This document shows positions 39,062-49,499 of a stretch of DNA of 64,000 nt, piece by piece. Origin of the DNA: Sediminibacillus massiliensis (GTDB lineage Bacteria > Bacillota > Bacilli > Bacillales > Amphibacillaceae); assembly GCF_900156915.1 (NCBI RefSeq), contig NZ_LT732535.1, positions 91,624-155,623 on the forward strand. The letters are read 5' to 3'. Position 1 is the first letter of the stretch; each line of letters opens with the position of its first letter. The translations under genes and the position numbers were made by a program. The notes beneath the pieces are model-generated. The model made no database searches, had not been told where the DNA came from, and worked only from the letters and a program-made list of their open reading frames with translations.

Positions 39062-40342
39062 ATGAACATGAAAGCACCAAGAGGCACACAAGATTTGCTT
39101 CCAGGCATTACGGAGAAGTGGCAGTATGTGGAATACGCTCTGATAGACCTGTGCAGGAGATATAATTACAAAGAAATTAGAACACCGATATTCGAACATA
39201 CAGAACTCTTTCAAAGAGGAGTTGGAGACAGCACGGATATCGTTCAGAAAGAAATGTACACGTTCAAGGACCGGGGGGACAGAAGTCTGACACTTAGACC
39301 AGAAGGTACTGCATCCGTAGTCCGTTCTTTTGTGGAAAATAAACTCTTCGGAAACGCCAGTCAGCCGACAAAATTGTTTTACTTCGGTCCAATGTTCCGG
39401 TACGAGCGTCCACAGCAAGGGAGGATGAGGCAGTTCGTTCAATTCGGCGTGGAAGCGTTGGGTAGCGCCGATCCTGCTGTTGATGCCGAAGTGATAGCCT
39501 TGGCCATGAATAGTTATCAGGAACTCGGGCTAACTTCATTAAAGCTTGTACTCAATAGTCTGGGTGATTTGGAAAGCCGAAAGAATCACAGGCAAGCATT
39601 AATTGATCACTTTGCACCGTACCGGGAAGAATTGTGCGAGGATTGCCAAGTAAGGTTGGATCAGAATCCATTGCGAGTGCTTGATTGCAAAAAAGACCGC
39701 AACCATCCGGCGATGGAATCGGCACCATCTATTTTGGAATATTTAAATGATCAGTCCAAAGCTTACTTTGAAAAAGTCAAAGGACACTTGGATTCCATGG
39801 GAATTGATTATGTAGTAGATAAAAACCTTGTAAGAGGTTTGGATTATTACAATCACACTGCTTTTGAAATAATGAGTGATGCCGAAGGATTTGGTGCGAT
39901 CACCACTCTCTCCGGCGGTGGGCGATACAATGGCCTGGTGGAAGACTTAGGTGGACCAGAAACACCGGGAATCGGATTTGCGATGAGCGTCGAAAGGCTG
40001 TTAATGGCATTAGAAGCTGAAGGGATTGAGCTCCCATTGGATGAATCGCTCGATTGTTATCTGGTTTCTATGGGAGAACTCGCAGAAGAAACCTCTGTGA
40101 AGCTGACCTATGATCTCAGAAGAGCCGGCATCCAAGTTGATAAAGATTATCTAGGAAAGAAATTCAAAGCGCAATTTAAAGCAGCAGATCGTCTAGGTGC
40201 AAAATTCGTCCTGATTCTGGGAGATGAAGAAGTAGAGCAGAATCTTGTAAAAGTGAAAAATATGGAAACTGGCAATCAAGAAGAGATACCGTTGGAAAAT
40301 GTAGTAGATCACTTACGATCGGAATTGGAGGCAGAGGGTTAA
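39062..40342 (+). CDS. hisS: Histidyl-tRNA synthetase
   Basis: The product is 426 aa (424 in B. subtilis). Class II motifs are visible: [11 protein letters not shown] at the N-terminus, motif 2 [26 protein letters not shown], the histidine-binding [14 protein letters not shown], and motif 3 [15 protein letters not shown]. The HGTS anticodon domain is C-terminal (about 325-420). A GGGGGG site lies about 9 nt before ATG 39062; ATG 39068 is an alternative. It is expressed with aspS (1-nt gap) under the upstream T-box. Confidence 0.97.
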   Translation: MNMKAPRGTQDLLPGITEKWQYVEYALIDLCRRYNYKEIRTPIFEHTELFQRGVGDSTDIVQKEMYTFKDRGDRSLTLRPEGTASVVRSFVENKLFGNASQPTKLFYFGPMFRYERPQQGRMRQFVQFGVEALGSADPAVDAEVIALAMNSYQELGLTSLKLVLNSLGDLESRKNHRQALIDHFAPYREELCEDCQVRLDQNPLRVLDCKKDRNHPAMESAPSILEYLNDQSKAYFEKVKGHLDSMGIDYVVDKNLVRGLDYYNHTAFEIMSDAEGFGAITTLSGGGRYNGLVEDLGGPETPGIGFAMSVERLLMALEAEGIELPLDESLDCYLVSMGELAEETSVKLTYDLRRAGIQVDKDYLGKKFKAQFKAADRLGAKFVLILGDEEVEQNLVKVKNMETGNQEEIPLENVVDHLRSELEAEG

Positions 40343-40343
40343 A

Positions 40344-42107
40344 ATGGAAAACGAGAGACAGTTGGCAGGAGCCTTAAGGAAAGAACACATTGGTTCAGAA
40401 GTATTACTAAAAGGTTGGGTTCAAAAACGCCGTGATCTCGGCGGCCTGATTTTTATTGATCTTAGGGACAGGTCTGGTGTTGTTCAAGTTGTTTTCAATC
40501 CGGAGCTTTCCCAGGAAGCATTGGAAACAGCAGAAAAAGTCAGAAATGAATTCGTGCTTGAAATAGCGGGGAAAGTTGTTGAGAGAGAAGCTTCGACGGT
40601 CAATGACAAAATGGCTACAGGTGAGATTGAAGTGACAGTAAATGAAGTGAGAATTTTAAATAAATCCAAAACACCGCCATTTCAGTTGGAGGATGCTTCA
40701 GATGTTTCCGAAGATCTACGTTTGAGATACCGGTATATGGATCTCAGAAGAGAGGAAATGCAGGAAACGTTCAAGCTGCGTCACCAAACTACCCAAGTGA
40801 TTCGCAGTTTCTTGAATGATGAACAATATCTTGAAATGGAAACGCCGATGTTGACTAAGAGTACTCCAGAGGGGGCAAGGGATTACTTGGTGCCAAGCAG
40901 GGTTCATCCTGGCGAGTTTTATGCCCTTCCACAATCACCTCAGCTTTTCAAACAATTGTTGATGGTGTCAGGCTTTGAAAAGTATTACCAGTTTGCCCGT
41001 TGTTTCAGGGATGAAGATCTTCGTGCCGACAGGCAGCCTGAATTCACTCAAATTGACATAGAAACTTCGTTTATGTCCAGCGAAGAGATCATGGCAATGA
41101 CTGAGAGAATGATGAAGAGAGTAATGAAGGAAGTAAAAGGAATTGAAGTGGATACTCCATTTAACAGAATGAGTTATAATGAGGCAATGGAGCGATTCGG
41201 ATCTGATAAACCGGATACGAGATTTGGGATGGAGTTGGTCACCCTGTCTGAAACCGTCAAAAACTCCGGTTTCCAAGTGTTTAGCGGTGCTGTAGAAAAC
41301 GGTGGTAAAGTGAGTGCGATCAATGTCAAAGGTAAAGCGGGTGAGTATTCACGCAAGGATATTGATAAACTTACAGAATTCGTCAAAATCTATGGAGCCA
41401 AAGGCCTGGCATGGTTGAAAGTTGAGCAGGACGAGTTAAAGGGTCCTATTGCCAAGTTTTTGACAGAAGAAGAAACAAGCGGTATCACTCAATTGATGGA
41501 TGCATCCGATGGCGACCTGTTATTATTTGTGGCTGATAAAGTGGCAGTCGTACATGAAAGCCTGGGAGCACTCCGTTCAAAGTTAGGGAAAGAATTAGGT
41601 CTGATCGACGCATCTGTCTTTAACTTTCTTTGGGTCACTGAATGGCCTTTATTCGAATATGACGAAGAATTAGGAAGGTATTTTGCTGCCCATCATCCAT
41701 TTACAATGCCAGCTGCAGAAGATTTAGACAAATTGACAACCAACCCTGGAGAGACTAAGGCACAAGCATATGACCTCGTTTTAAATGGTTTCGAACTGGG
41801 CGGAGGATCTCTGCGTATCTATCAGAAAGAAACTCAAAACAAAATGTTCGAAGTATTGGGTTTCAGTCAAGAGGAGGCACAGGAACAATTTGGATTCCTG
41901 CTCGAAGCACTCGAACATGGCGCTCCGCCCCATGGAGGCATTGCATTAGGATTTGACAGATTCATCATGTTGTTGGCAGGAAGGTCGAATTTGAGAGATA
42001 CCATTTTGTTCCCTAAAACAGCTTCCGCATCCGACCCGCTTACAGAAGCTCCAGGAGTGGTCAGTGATGCGCAATTGGATGAACTTCACCTTCGTCTAAA
42101 AGAGTAG
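40344..42107 (+). CDS. aspS: Aspartyl-tRNA synthetase
   Basis: The product is 587 aa, bacterial type. The N-terminal OB anticodon domain ([25 protein letters not shown]) is followed by the class II core: [26 protein letters not shown], motif 2 [22 protein letters not shown], and motif 3 [16 protein letters not shown]. The GAD insertion domain lies at about 285-415. It follows hisS by one base and shares its T-box control. Confidence 0.97.
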   Translation: MENERQLAGALRKEHIGSEVLLKGWVQKRRDLGGLIFIDLRDRSGVVQVVFNPELSQEALETAEKVRNEFVLEIAGKVVEREASTVNDKMATGEIEVTVNEVRILNKSKTPPFQLEDASDVSEDLRLRYRYMDLRREEMQETFKLRHQTTQVIRSFLNDEQYLEMETPMLTKSTPEGARDYLVPSRVHPGEFYALPQSPQLFKQLLMVSGFEKYYQFARCFRDEDLRADRQPEFTQIDIETSFMSSEEIMAMTERMMKRVMKEVKGIEVDTPFNRMSYNEAMERFGSDKPDTRFGMELVTLSETVKNSGFQVFSGAVENGGKVSAINVKGKAGEYSRKDIDKLTEFVKIYGAKGLAWLKVEQDELKGPIAKFLTEEETSGITQLMDASDGDLLLFVADKVAVVHESLGALRSKLGKELGLIDASVFNFLWVTEWPLFEYDEELGRYFAAHHPFTMPAAEDLDKLTTNPGETKAQAYDLVLNGFELGGGSLRIYQKETQNKMFEVLGFSQEEAQEQFGFLLEALEHGAPPHGGIALGFDRFIMLLAGRSNLRDTILFPKTASASDPLTEAPGVVSDAQLDELHLRLKE

Positions 42108-42157
42108 TTGTCATCTATTTGTAAATCTGTGTAAACAAACTGTCAACCATATATCCC

Positions 42158-42186
42158 TTGATTAGCTGAGGGATCTATGCTATTAT
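42158..42186 (+). promoter_or_regulatory. Sigma-A promoter for 6S RNA
   Basis: TTGATT (42158-42163) and TATTAT (42181-42186) are 17 bp apart, with an extended TGC before the -10. An ATCCCT/AGGGAT inverted repeat (42154-42159/42169-42174) covers the -35. Confidence 0.75.
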
Positions 42187-42230
42187 TCAGATATATCAGA
42201 TAATTGTTCATGCATTAAGCAACAAGGTTA

Positions 42231-42429
42231 GGTATTAATCCTGATGTGTTCGTCTTAATTATTACGTTTTGACCGAACATTTTATAAACGGGAGCTTGAA
42301 GTTTCCATGTGGCATGCAAGCCTCATTATTTACCTAATGAGAGGAAGCGTTAAGCGTGGAACAGGGCACCCACCTGCTGGGAGCGGGTTCAAAACTTAAA
42401 TAAGGACGGCACGATCGGGATTTGATACC
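42231..42429 (+). ncRNA. ssrS: 6S RNA
   Basis: A long closing stem pairs GGTAT-TAATCC-TGAT-GTG (from 42231) with GACGGCAC-GATC-GGGATT-TG-ATACC (to 42429). A large asymmetric central bubble and the CAGGGCACCCACCTG apical segment resemble the 6S-1 RNA (bsrA) of B. subtilis, which also lies downstream of aspS. 6S RNA mimics an open promoter and sequesters sigma-A RNA polymerase. Exact ends are inferred from pairing. Confidence 0.85.
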
Positions 42430-42441
42430 ATACATATTAGA

Positions 42442-42472
42442 AAAACTCAGAACATCATGTTCTGAGTTTTTT
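42442..42472 (+). terminator. Intrinsic terminator after 6S RNA
   Basis: AAAACTCAGAAC (42442-42453) and GTTCTGAGTTTT (42459-42470) form a perfect 12-bp stem with T tail. Confidence 0.93.
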
Positions 42473-42589
42473 GTTTCTCTTAAGAATTCAGCTCGGATGG
42501 GAATGGCGGAGACAGCAGCTTGAAACATGGGTGAAGACCGTTACCGAAAACCCCCGGTATCCATATGAAACTATTACTTTAAGCTTAAA

Positions 42590-42635
42590 ATAAAAGGACC
42601 AACAAGTAGGGCTCGAAAGCTTGTATGTTAGTCCT
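42590..42635 (-). terminator. Terminator of the rsfA-like gene
   Basis: On the minus strand, AGGACTAACA (42626-42635) pairs with TGTTGGTCCT (42595-42604), followed by TTTATTTTA. The stretch 42473-42590 between this and the 6S terminator has no other feature I can support. Confidence 0.7.
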
Positions 42636-42692
42636 CACTTGATCCAGCTTATAATGACAAAGCATTATATAGCAGGGTCAACAGTTTTCAAC

Positions 42693-43370
42693 TTATCTAG
42701 CGATATTTTCGAGATTGCCATTTTTGTCCATCCGGAACGAGGATGTGGATAGACTGTCCTGATCTTCAAATACAACCATTTTCCTTGCTCGGTCCATGAT
42801 TTGGATTAATACTTGGTAATCTTCCTGAATAGTTTGAAGCTGCTCATGTTTTTCGGTAAGTTGTTTCTCCAGACGGCGATTTTCTTCTTTAAGAGATTCA
42901 TTTTCTTCCTGATATTTTTGAATGTCAAATTTTGATCTGCTTGAATCTTGATATTCCTGCTTCATGGATTGTAGATAATATATAACGGAATCCAAATTAA
43001 GAGGATTACTGTTTGTAGAAGAAGAAGCTATTTCGTTTTGATCTTCAGCCTCCTCATTCTTGATTTCTACATTGTTCGTATGGAAGATTGATTGGACTGC
43101 AGGGCTCTTCAAAGAAGAATTCTGTTCTTTCGCCATTGCCCGCTTCTTTTCTTTCCGTTGCCTTTTGGCGATATCAACCGCTTGGTCGTATTTTTTTCTG
43201 ACCTCCGCATTCCAACGGAAACCACAGGCTGCCGAAGTACGGTTTAACTTGTCTCCCACTTCTTCAAATGCATTCAATTGGGTGCTGCCCTCACGAATAT
43301 GGCGTAATACTGTTTCTGCCAGTAACAAATCATCTTCGTGCGACCAGGCATCTTGTCTTACTTTAACCAT
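42693..43370 (-). CDS. RsfA family transcriptional regulator
   Basis: The product is 225 aa. The N-terminal Myb/SANT-like domain (about 5-65: RQDAWSHEDDLLLAETVLRHIREGSTQLNAFEEVGDKLNRTSAACGFRWNAEVR, read as separate helices) is the RsfA signature. RsfA in B. subtilis is a sigma-F-dependent regulator that tunes prespore genes; paralogues exist in many spore formers. A coiled coil (about 135-195) likely mediates dimerisation. B. subtilis has yrvM rather than this gene between aspS and rarA. Which RsfA paralogue it is cannot be decided. Confidence 0.85.
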   Translation of the reverse strand: MVKVRQDAWSHEDDLLLAETVLRHIREGSTQLNAFEEVGDKLNRTSAACGFRWNAEVRKKYDQAVDIAKRQRKEKKRAMAKEQNSSLKSPAVQSIFHTNNVEIKNEEAEDQNEIASSSTNSNPLNLDSVIYYLQSMKQEYQDSSRSKFDIQKYQEENESLKEENRRLEKQLTEKHEQLQTIQEDYQVLIQIMDRARKMVVFEDQDSLSTSSFRMDKNGNLENIAR

Positions 43371-43577
43371 TTAACTCCACTCCTTATCTTCTAAGTTATA
43401 TGATTCAATTCTCATAAAACTAGTTTGGTATATTTGTCTTTATCTTTACCGAAAAGGGAGTGGTTTATACACTTAATACAATTTTATTTCTTCCGAAGTG
43501 GAAGGGAGATTATTGGAGCTCCACTATTTGGAATCAGATTAGTAGAAAATCACCCAGAATTTCATTGTCTGATTATT

Positions 43578-44864
43578 TTATTGTTGTTTGAATTTGCGTA
43601 ATTTCTTATAAATCTCTGACATTCTTTTTTCTTCTCCAGCTTCAACAGGCTTATAGTACTGCCTTTCTTTTAGGTTTTCGGGCAGATAATCTTGCTTTAC
43701 CCAACCTCCGAAAGATCCAAGTGGATAGTTATGAGGGTATTTGTATCCAACATGTCCTAAATCTTCTGCACCTTTATAGTGACCGTCTCGTAAATGGAGA
43801 GGAATGCTGCCCGTTTTACCTTTTCTTATATCATTGATCGCTGTGTCGAGAGCTTTGTAAGCCGAATTCGATTTTGAAGACAGACACATATCTACAACGG
43901 CTACCGCAAGTGGAATTCTTGCTTCCGGCATTCCCAATCGTTCACTTGCTTCAACAGCTGCTAGCACACTCGGACCAATTGAATGGTTGGATAATCCAAT
44001 ATCCTCATAGGCAATTACGAGTAGACGCCTGTTGACAGCCGTCAAATCACCGCTTTCGAGTAAATGAGCCAGATAATATAACGATGCATCTACATCGCTT
44101 CCTCTAATGCTCTTCTGCAAGCTGGATAACAAGTTGTAAAAATTAGATCCCTTTTTGTCTCCAAAGACACCGGCTTTATCGATAAATTCATGTACCGTCG
44201 CTTCTTCAAGCAAGATTTTCCCGTCTGTTTTCCTGGAAGCGTGGACAACAGCTTCCAAGACGTTCAGTGCCTTCCTTGCATCTCCATTAGTGCCTTCGGA
44301 AATCAGTCGAAGCACTTCTTCGTTTTTTTGAATGGGAAGTGTTCCGAGGCCCCTTTCCTCATTGTCGATTGCGTTGCGAAGTAGTTTAATAATATCTTCG
44401 CTGCTTAATCTTGATAACTGTTTTATTTGGCCGCACCTGCTTCGAATCGCCGGATTGACATCATGGTAAGGATTTTCGGTTGTAGCTCCTATCAGGATGA
44501 CCAATCCTTTCTCCACGTGTGGAAGCAAATAATCTTGCTGAGCTTTATTAAAGCGGTGAATCTCATCCAGAAAAAGAATCGTCGTCCCTTCCATTTTCGC
44601 CTTCTCAATGACTATCTCAACGTCCTTTTTACCAGCGGTGGTTGCATTCAATGAGGAAAAGGGCAGATTTACAGTGCCGGCAACAGCATAGGCAATCGCC
44701 GTTTTTCCGATGCCCGGCTCCCCATAAAGCAGCATGGAAGGTACGTAGCCATTTTGGATCATTTGATATAGTTTTGTATCTTGGCCGATGATATCTTCCT
44801 GGCCCACTATATCTTCTATTCTTTGAGGTCTCATTCGGTATGCTAGTGGTTCTTTGTTTCTCAT
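43578..44864 (-). CDS. rarA: Replication-associated recombination protein RarA
   Basis: The product is 428 aa. RarA (MgsA) is an AAA+ ATPase acting at stalled forks. It opens with PLAYRMRPQRIEDIVGQEDI. Walker A is GEPGIGKTAIAY and Walker B is LFLDEIHRFNKAQQD. Sensor motif GATTENPYHDVNPAIRSRC and the C-terminal MgsA domain (ALDTAINDIRKG, PLHLRDGHYKGAEDLGHVGYKYPH) follow. B. subtilis YrvN lies at the same position relative to cymR. Confidence 0.96.
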   Translation of the reverse strand: MRNKEPLAYRMRPQRIEDIVGQEDIIGQDTKLYQMIQNGYVPSMLLYGEPGIGKTAIAYAVAGTVNLPFSSLNATTAGKKDVEIVIEKAKMEGTTILFLDEIHRFNKAQQDYLLPHVEKGLVILIGATTENPYHDVNPAIRSRCGQIKQLSRLSSEDIIKLLRNAIDNEERGLGTLPIQKNEEVLRLISEGTNGDARKALNVLEAVVHASRKTDGKILLEEATVHEFIDKAGVFGDKKGSNFYNLLSSLQKSIRGSDVDASLYYLAHLLESGDLTAVNRRLLVIAYEDIGLSNHSIGPSVLAAVEASERLGMPEARIPLAVAVVDMCLSSKSNSAYKALDTAINDIRKGKTGSIPLHLRDGHYKGAEDLGHVGYKYPHNYPLGSFGGWVKQDYLPENLKERQYYKPVEAGEEKRMSEIYKKLRKFKQQ

Positions 44865-45071
44865 CCTTCTCCCCCTTATTGGTTATGGTCTGCAAACCAT
44901 TTTAGTAAGTGATAATGACGAATGCGTTTCTGCTCTGGTAAATTAATGGAGGAAAGCATACATTCGACAAAGCTCCGAACAAAGAGCTTGACGTATATTA
45001 CAATCTTATATAAAATAACTATTTTTAAGCGTAATGATAACGTTTATAAAATGCAAGGATCTTGCTATCAT

Positions 45072-45079
45072 GCTATAAT
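45072..45079 (+). promoter_or_regulatory. Extended -10 promoter for yczE-like gene and cymR
   Basis: TGCTATAAT (TATAAT at 45074-45079) lies about 76 bp before the yczE-like start. The -35 (45051-45056) is weak. The 290-bp gap from rarA otherwise shows only A/T-rich sequence. Confidence 0.5.
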
Positions 45080-45154
45080 AACGTGAGTTAAACACCCTTG
45101 ATCAGATCGGGAAAGATAAGCACAAGAAATTTTTTTTGAGGTATGTATATACTA

Positions 45155-45829
45155 ATGAGTACTAATATGAAGGAACTACTTATACGCTGGGCATTTTTGC
45201 TGTCCGGAATAATTATTTTAGCACTTGGCATTACATTGACAATCAAAGCGAAGGACTTGGGGATAAGTCCCTGGGATGTCTTCCATTATGGTTTGTTTCT
45301 CAAACTGGGATTGACAATAGGTGTTTGGTCGATTGTTTCCGGGTTGGTCATAGTACTGATCACCTTTATTTTCACAAAAACAATTCCAAAAATCGGCACC
45401 TTCCTTAACATGGTTTTGATAGGAGTGTTTATCGATATTTTTAATTGGACCATTCCATCATTTGAAGACTTCTGGATGGAAGTTTTTCTGTTTTTGACCG
45501 GTATCTTTATAACAGCCTGCGGGGTCGGAATTTACGTTGCGCCAGGGCTCGGTGCTGGTCCCCGGGACAGTGTAATGCTGAATTTGAGTGATTGGACAGG
45601 CTGGCGCGTATCTTATGTAAGAAGCGGAATCGAACTTATTATTTGTATGATTGGCTGGTTGTTGGGAGGGCCTGTCGGTATGGGTACTATATTGATTGTA
45701 CTCTGTTTGGGGCCTTTAGTGGGAATAACTATGCCGAGTTCAGTTAAACTGATGAATTTTTTGATTAGAAGAGGTGAAAGAGATGAAAATCTCAACCAAA
45801 GGGCGTTACGGATTAACCATCATGATTGA
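45155..45829 (+). CDS. YczE/YyaS/YitT family membrane protein
   Basis: The product is 224 aa from ATG 45155, with five predicted membrane helices. The motifs LGITLTIKAKDLGISPWDVFHYGL, APGLGAGPRDSVML and WLLGGPVGMGTI are those of the YczE family. YczE in B. subtilis is required for surfactin production through an unknown mechanism; no such pathway is visible here. Start choice is uncertain (ATGs at 45143, 45155, 45167). Its last 47 nt overlap cymR in another frame, so the two are probably co-expressed. Confidence 0.85.
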   Translation: MSTNMKELLIRWAFLLSGIIILALGITLTIKAKDLGISPWDVFHYGLFLKLGLTIGVWSIVSGLVIVLITFIFTKTIPKIGTFLNMVLIGVFIDIFNWTIPSFEDFWMEVFLFLTGIFITACGVGIYVAPGLGAGPRDSVMLNLSDWTGWRVSYVRSGIELIICMIGWLLGGPVGMGTILIVLCLGPLVGITMPSSVKLMNFLIRRGERDENLNQRALRINHHD

Positions 45830-46202
45830 ACTTGCGAGAAACTACGGCAATGGACCAGTTTCATTAAAGACCATTGCCAGGGACAATAATCTGTCTGAAC
45901 ATTATCTTGAACAACTGGCAGCACCGTTGAGAAATGCCAGTTTGGTAAGAAGTATAAGAGGCGCATATGGTGGATATATATTGGCTAAAGAACCAAAAGA
46001 TATATCTGCGGGAGATATTATCCGGATTTTGGAAGGCCCGATCACGCCTGTGGAAGGAATCGAAGAAGAAGAACCGGCAAAACAGGCTTTATGGCTCAGG
46101 GTGCGGGATGCGGTAAAAAACGTTTTAGATACAACCACTCTGGAAGATTTGATGAACCACGGCGAAGATTACAGCCAGGAACCATATATGTTTTATATTT
46201 AG
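45783..46202 (+). CDS. cymR: Rrf2 family cysteine metabolism repressor CymR
   Basis: The product is 139 aa (138 in B. subtilis). The winged helix (MKISTKGRYGLTIMIELAR through RSIRGAYGGYILAK) is followed by a dimerisation helix. It lacks cysteine Fe-S ligands, as CymR does; it senses cysteine status through complex formation with CysK. ATG 45783 follows GAGGTG by 6 nt, inside the end of the yczE-like gene. It precedes the cysteine desulfurase gene, as in B. subtilis. Confidence 0.93.
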   Translation: MKISTKGRYGLTIMIELARNYGNGPVSLKTIARDNNLSEHYLEQLAAPLRNASLVRSIRGAYGGYILAKEPKDISAGDIIRILEGPITPVEGIEEEEPAKQALWLRVRDAVKNVLDTTTLEDLMNHGEDYSQEPYMFYI

Positions 46203-46246
46203 GAAGAGTATGAAACGGAAGTTCTGGTTCCTATTTAATGAACCAT

Positions 46247-46319
46247 AAATTGCGACATAACGGCGGGCGGAGTAATGAAGAAGTCACACAAAAGTAAAAT
46301 TTACACTATGTCGCAGTTT
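46247..46319. repeat. Small inverted-repeat element
   Basis: AAATTGCGACATA (46247-46259) and TATGTCGCAGTTT (46307-46319) are 12/13 complementary and bound about 73 bp. The pair resembles AAACTACGACATA and TATGTCCCAGTTT in the bofC-ruvA gap. Confidence 0.55.
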
Positions 46320-46327
46320 CTCTCAAT
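46277..46327 (+). repeat. Interspersed repeat copy B
   Basis: About 51 nt ending in ACTATGTCGCAGTTTCTCTC-AAT is alignable with copy A (20306-20355), with roughly 80% identity by eye. Confidence 0.7.
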
Positions 46328-46389
46328 CGTAAGGCCCAAAAGAAATAATTAAGCGGACAAAGGCTATTTTAAAGAAAGCGAGGATGAAC

Positions 46390-47535
46390 ATGAAACCTAT
46401 TTACCTTGACCATGCTGCAACTACACCGATTCATCCTGAAGTAATCGAAGCGATGATGCCTGCAATGGAGGAAGTGTATGGCAATCCTTCCAGTGTTCAC
46501 CATTTCGGCAGAAAAGCAAGGCAGATGGTCGATGAGGCGAGACGGACTGCCGCCCGAAGTATCAATGCCAAGGAAAAGGAAATTATCTTTACAAGCGGTG
46601 GAACTGAGGCAGATAATCTTGCTTTAATCGGAACAGCATTTGCTAATAAACATCGCGGCAAGCATGTTATTACCACCACACTTGAACATCATGCTACACT
46701 TCATGCTGCAGAGCATTTAGAAAAACAAGGATTTTCTGTTACTTACTTGTCTGTGAAAGAAAATGGACAGATTGATACGAGTGAACTGAAGGAAGCCTTG
46801 TCGGAAGAAACGATCCTGGTTTCCATTATGACTGTTAATAATGAAACAGGCATTATCCAGCCAGTAAAAGAAATAGGTATGATCCTGAAAGAACATCAAG
46901 CTTATTTTCATACAGATGCTGTCCAGGCTTACGGACTGCTGGAATTGGATGTGGAAGAATTAGGGGTGGACCTTTTGACGGCTTCTTCCCACAAGATAAA
47001 TGGTCCAAAAGGCGTCGGTTTCTTGTATGTAAGGGAAGGTGTTTCCATTACTTCTCTACAGCATGGCGGGCAGCAGGAGAGGAAGAAACGTCCTGGCACC
47101 GAAAACCTGGCAGGTGTCAGAGGATTCCATAAAGCAATCGAGCTGGCGATCCGCGAAAAGCAGCAAAGATGGAATAAATATGAAGAATATAAACAAGTGT
47201 TCCTTGGCAGGTTAAAGGATAACAATGTCACCTTCTCAGTCAATGGCGGTGACAGTAAGTCGGTGCCGGCCATTGTTAATTTGAGCTTTCCGGGAACGAA
47301 TGTTGAAGCATTACTGACTAATTTCGATTTATCCGGCGTTGCAGCTTCGAGCGGAAGTGCTTGTACTGCTGGTTCAGTCGAACCCTCTCATGTATTGTCT
47401 GCAATGTACGGGAAAAATGATGATAGAACGATTAATTCCATACGTTTTAGTTTTGGATCGGCCAATACAGTAGAAAACGTGATAGAAGCTGCCGATCGTA
47501 TCGCTTCTATCGTGGAAAGGTTGACACGCAGGTAG
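46390..47535 (+). CDS. yrvO: Cysteine desulfurase (IscS/NifS type)
   Basis: The product is 381 aa. It withdraws sulfur from cysteine and passes it on as persulfide. The PLP lysine is K202 in SSHKINGPKG, and the catalytic cysteine is C325 in SGSACTAGSVEPSHVL. It begins with YLDHAATTP. ATG 46390 is preferred over 46384, which abuts the GCGAGG site. mnmA follows 50 nt downstream, so this enzyme is the likely dedicated sulfur donor for tRNA 2-thiouridine synthesis, as YrvO is for MnmA in B. subtilis. Confidence 0.95.
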   Translation: MKPIYLDHAATTPIHPEVIEAMMPAMEEVYGNPSSVHHFGRKARQMVDEARRTAARSINAKEKEIIFTSGGTEADNLALIGTAFANKHRGKHVITTTLEHHATLHAAEHLEKQGFSVTYLSVKENGQIDTSELKEALSEETILVSIMTVNNETGIIQPVKEIGMILKEHQAYFHTDAVQAYGLLELDVEELGVDLLTASSHKINGPKGVGFLYVREGVSITSLQHGGQQERKKRPGTENLAGVRGFHKAIELAIREKQQRWNKYEEYKQVFLGRLKDNNVTFSVNGGDSKSVPAIVNLSFPGTNVEALLTNFDLSGVAASSGSACTAGSVEPSHVLSAMYGKNDDRTINSIRFSFGSANTVENVIEAADRIASIVERLTRR

Positions 47536-47579
47536 AGCCTGGTAATCCGCGTGTTCAAGCTAGATAATTAAGGCGGTGA

Positions 47580-48698
<1,119 letters not shown>

Positions 48699-48709
48699 TA
48701 ACAGAATGG

Positions 48710-48738
48710 AAAACCCTTGTCGAGGTGGCAAGGGTTTT
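48710..48738 (+). terminator. Intrinsic terminator after mnmA
   Basis: AAAACCCTTG (48710-48719) and CAAGGGTTTT (48729-48738) form a perfect 10-bp stem. Confidence 0.88.
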
Positions 48739-48809
48739 CGTACATAATTATGATAAAATTATCATTAAAAAGGACTATTTCAATTGTATAATGAAAAAGA
48801 GGTGTAATA

Positions 48810-49484
48810 ATGGACAAAATGAATGAAGGAATTGAAAAGATGAAACAACAAAAATTTGAAGAAGCGGCACGATTGTTCAATGAATCGATTGAAGAGAATC
48901 CGGAAAATCCGCTCGGCTACATAAACTTCGGCAATCTTCTTCTTCATATGGATGACTTGGAGAGGGCGAAAAGATTCTATGAAAAGGCAATAGAATTGGA
49001 TTCAGAAGCAGCGACAGCACACTATGGTTTAGGAAACGTATTTTTTGAATCGGAAAGTTATGATAAAGCAAAAGAGCAGTTCCAGCAGGCTGTAAACCTT
49101 GGATTAGATGAAGGTGACGTTTATTTCATGCTGGGAATGACGATGCTTCAGCAGGAATATCCTAAGTTGGCATTGCCTTATTTTCAAAGAGCGGCAGAAT
49201 TGAATCCGGAAGATGATACAGCTTTATTCCAATATGGTTTATCACTGGCCGGGACTGACCAAATCGAATTGGCCCAGGAAACCTTCCTAAAAGTCCTGGA
49301 GTTGAATGACCACCATAGTGATGCCCATTACAATATCGGAGTAACCTATCTTTTTCAGGAGAGGGTGGAACCAGCTCTCGAACACTTTAAAAAAGCATTG
49401 GAAATTCAGCCTGACCATTTGCTGGCAGCCAATGGAAAACAAAAAATTGAGGAAATGCTGGATCAAATGAAAAGCGATCACTAA
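48810..49484 (+). CDS. Tetratricopeptide repeat protein (YrrB-like)
   Basis: The product is 224 aa, almost entirely TPR units: about six repeats with the usual G-x2-Y/F, A-x3-F and P spacing (for example FEEAARLFNESIEENPENP and YDKAKEQFQQAVNLG). It is a soluble scaffold for protein contacts. B. subtilis yrrB lies at the same place. A TATAAT at 48787-48792 may be its promoter. The partner is unknown. Confidence 0.9.
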   Translation: MDKMNEGIEKMKQQKFEEAARLFNESIEENPENPLGYINFGNLLLHMDDLERAKRFYEKAIELDSEAATAHYGLGNVFFESESYDKAKEQFQQAVNLGLDEGDVYFMLGMTMLQQEYPKLALPYFQRAAELNPEDDTALFQYGLSLAGTDQIELAQETFLKVLELNDHHSDAHYNIGVTYLFQERVEPALEHFKKALEIQPDHLLAANGKQKIEEMLDQMKSDH

Positions 49485-49499
49485 AAGGGGCAATAAGAG

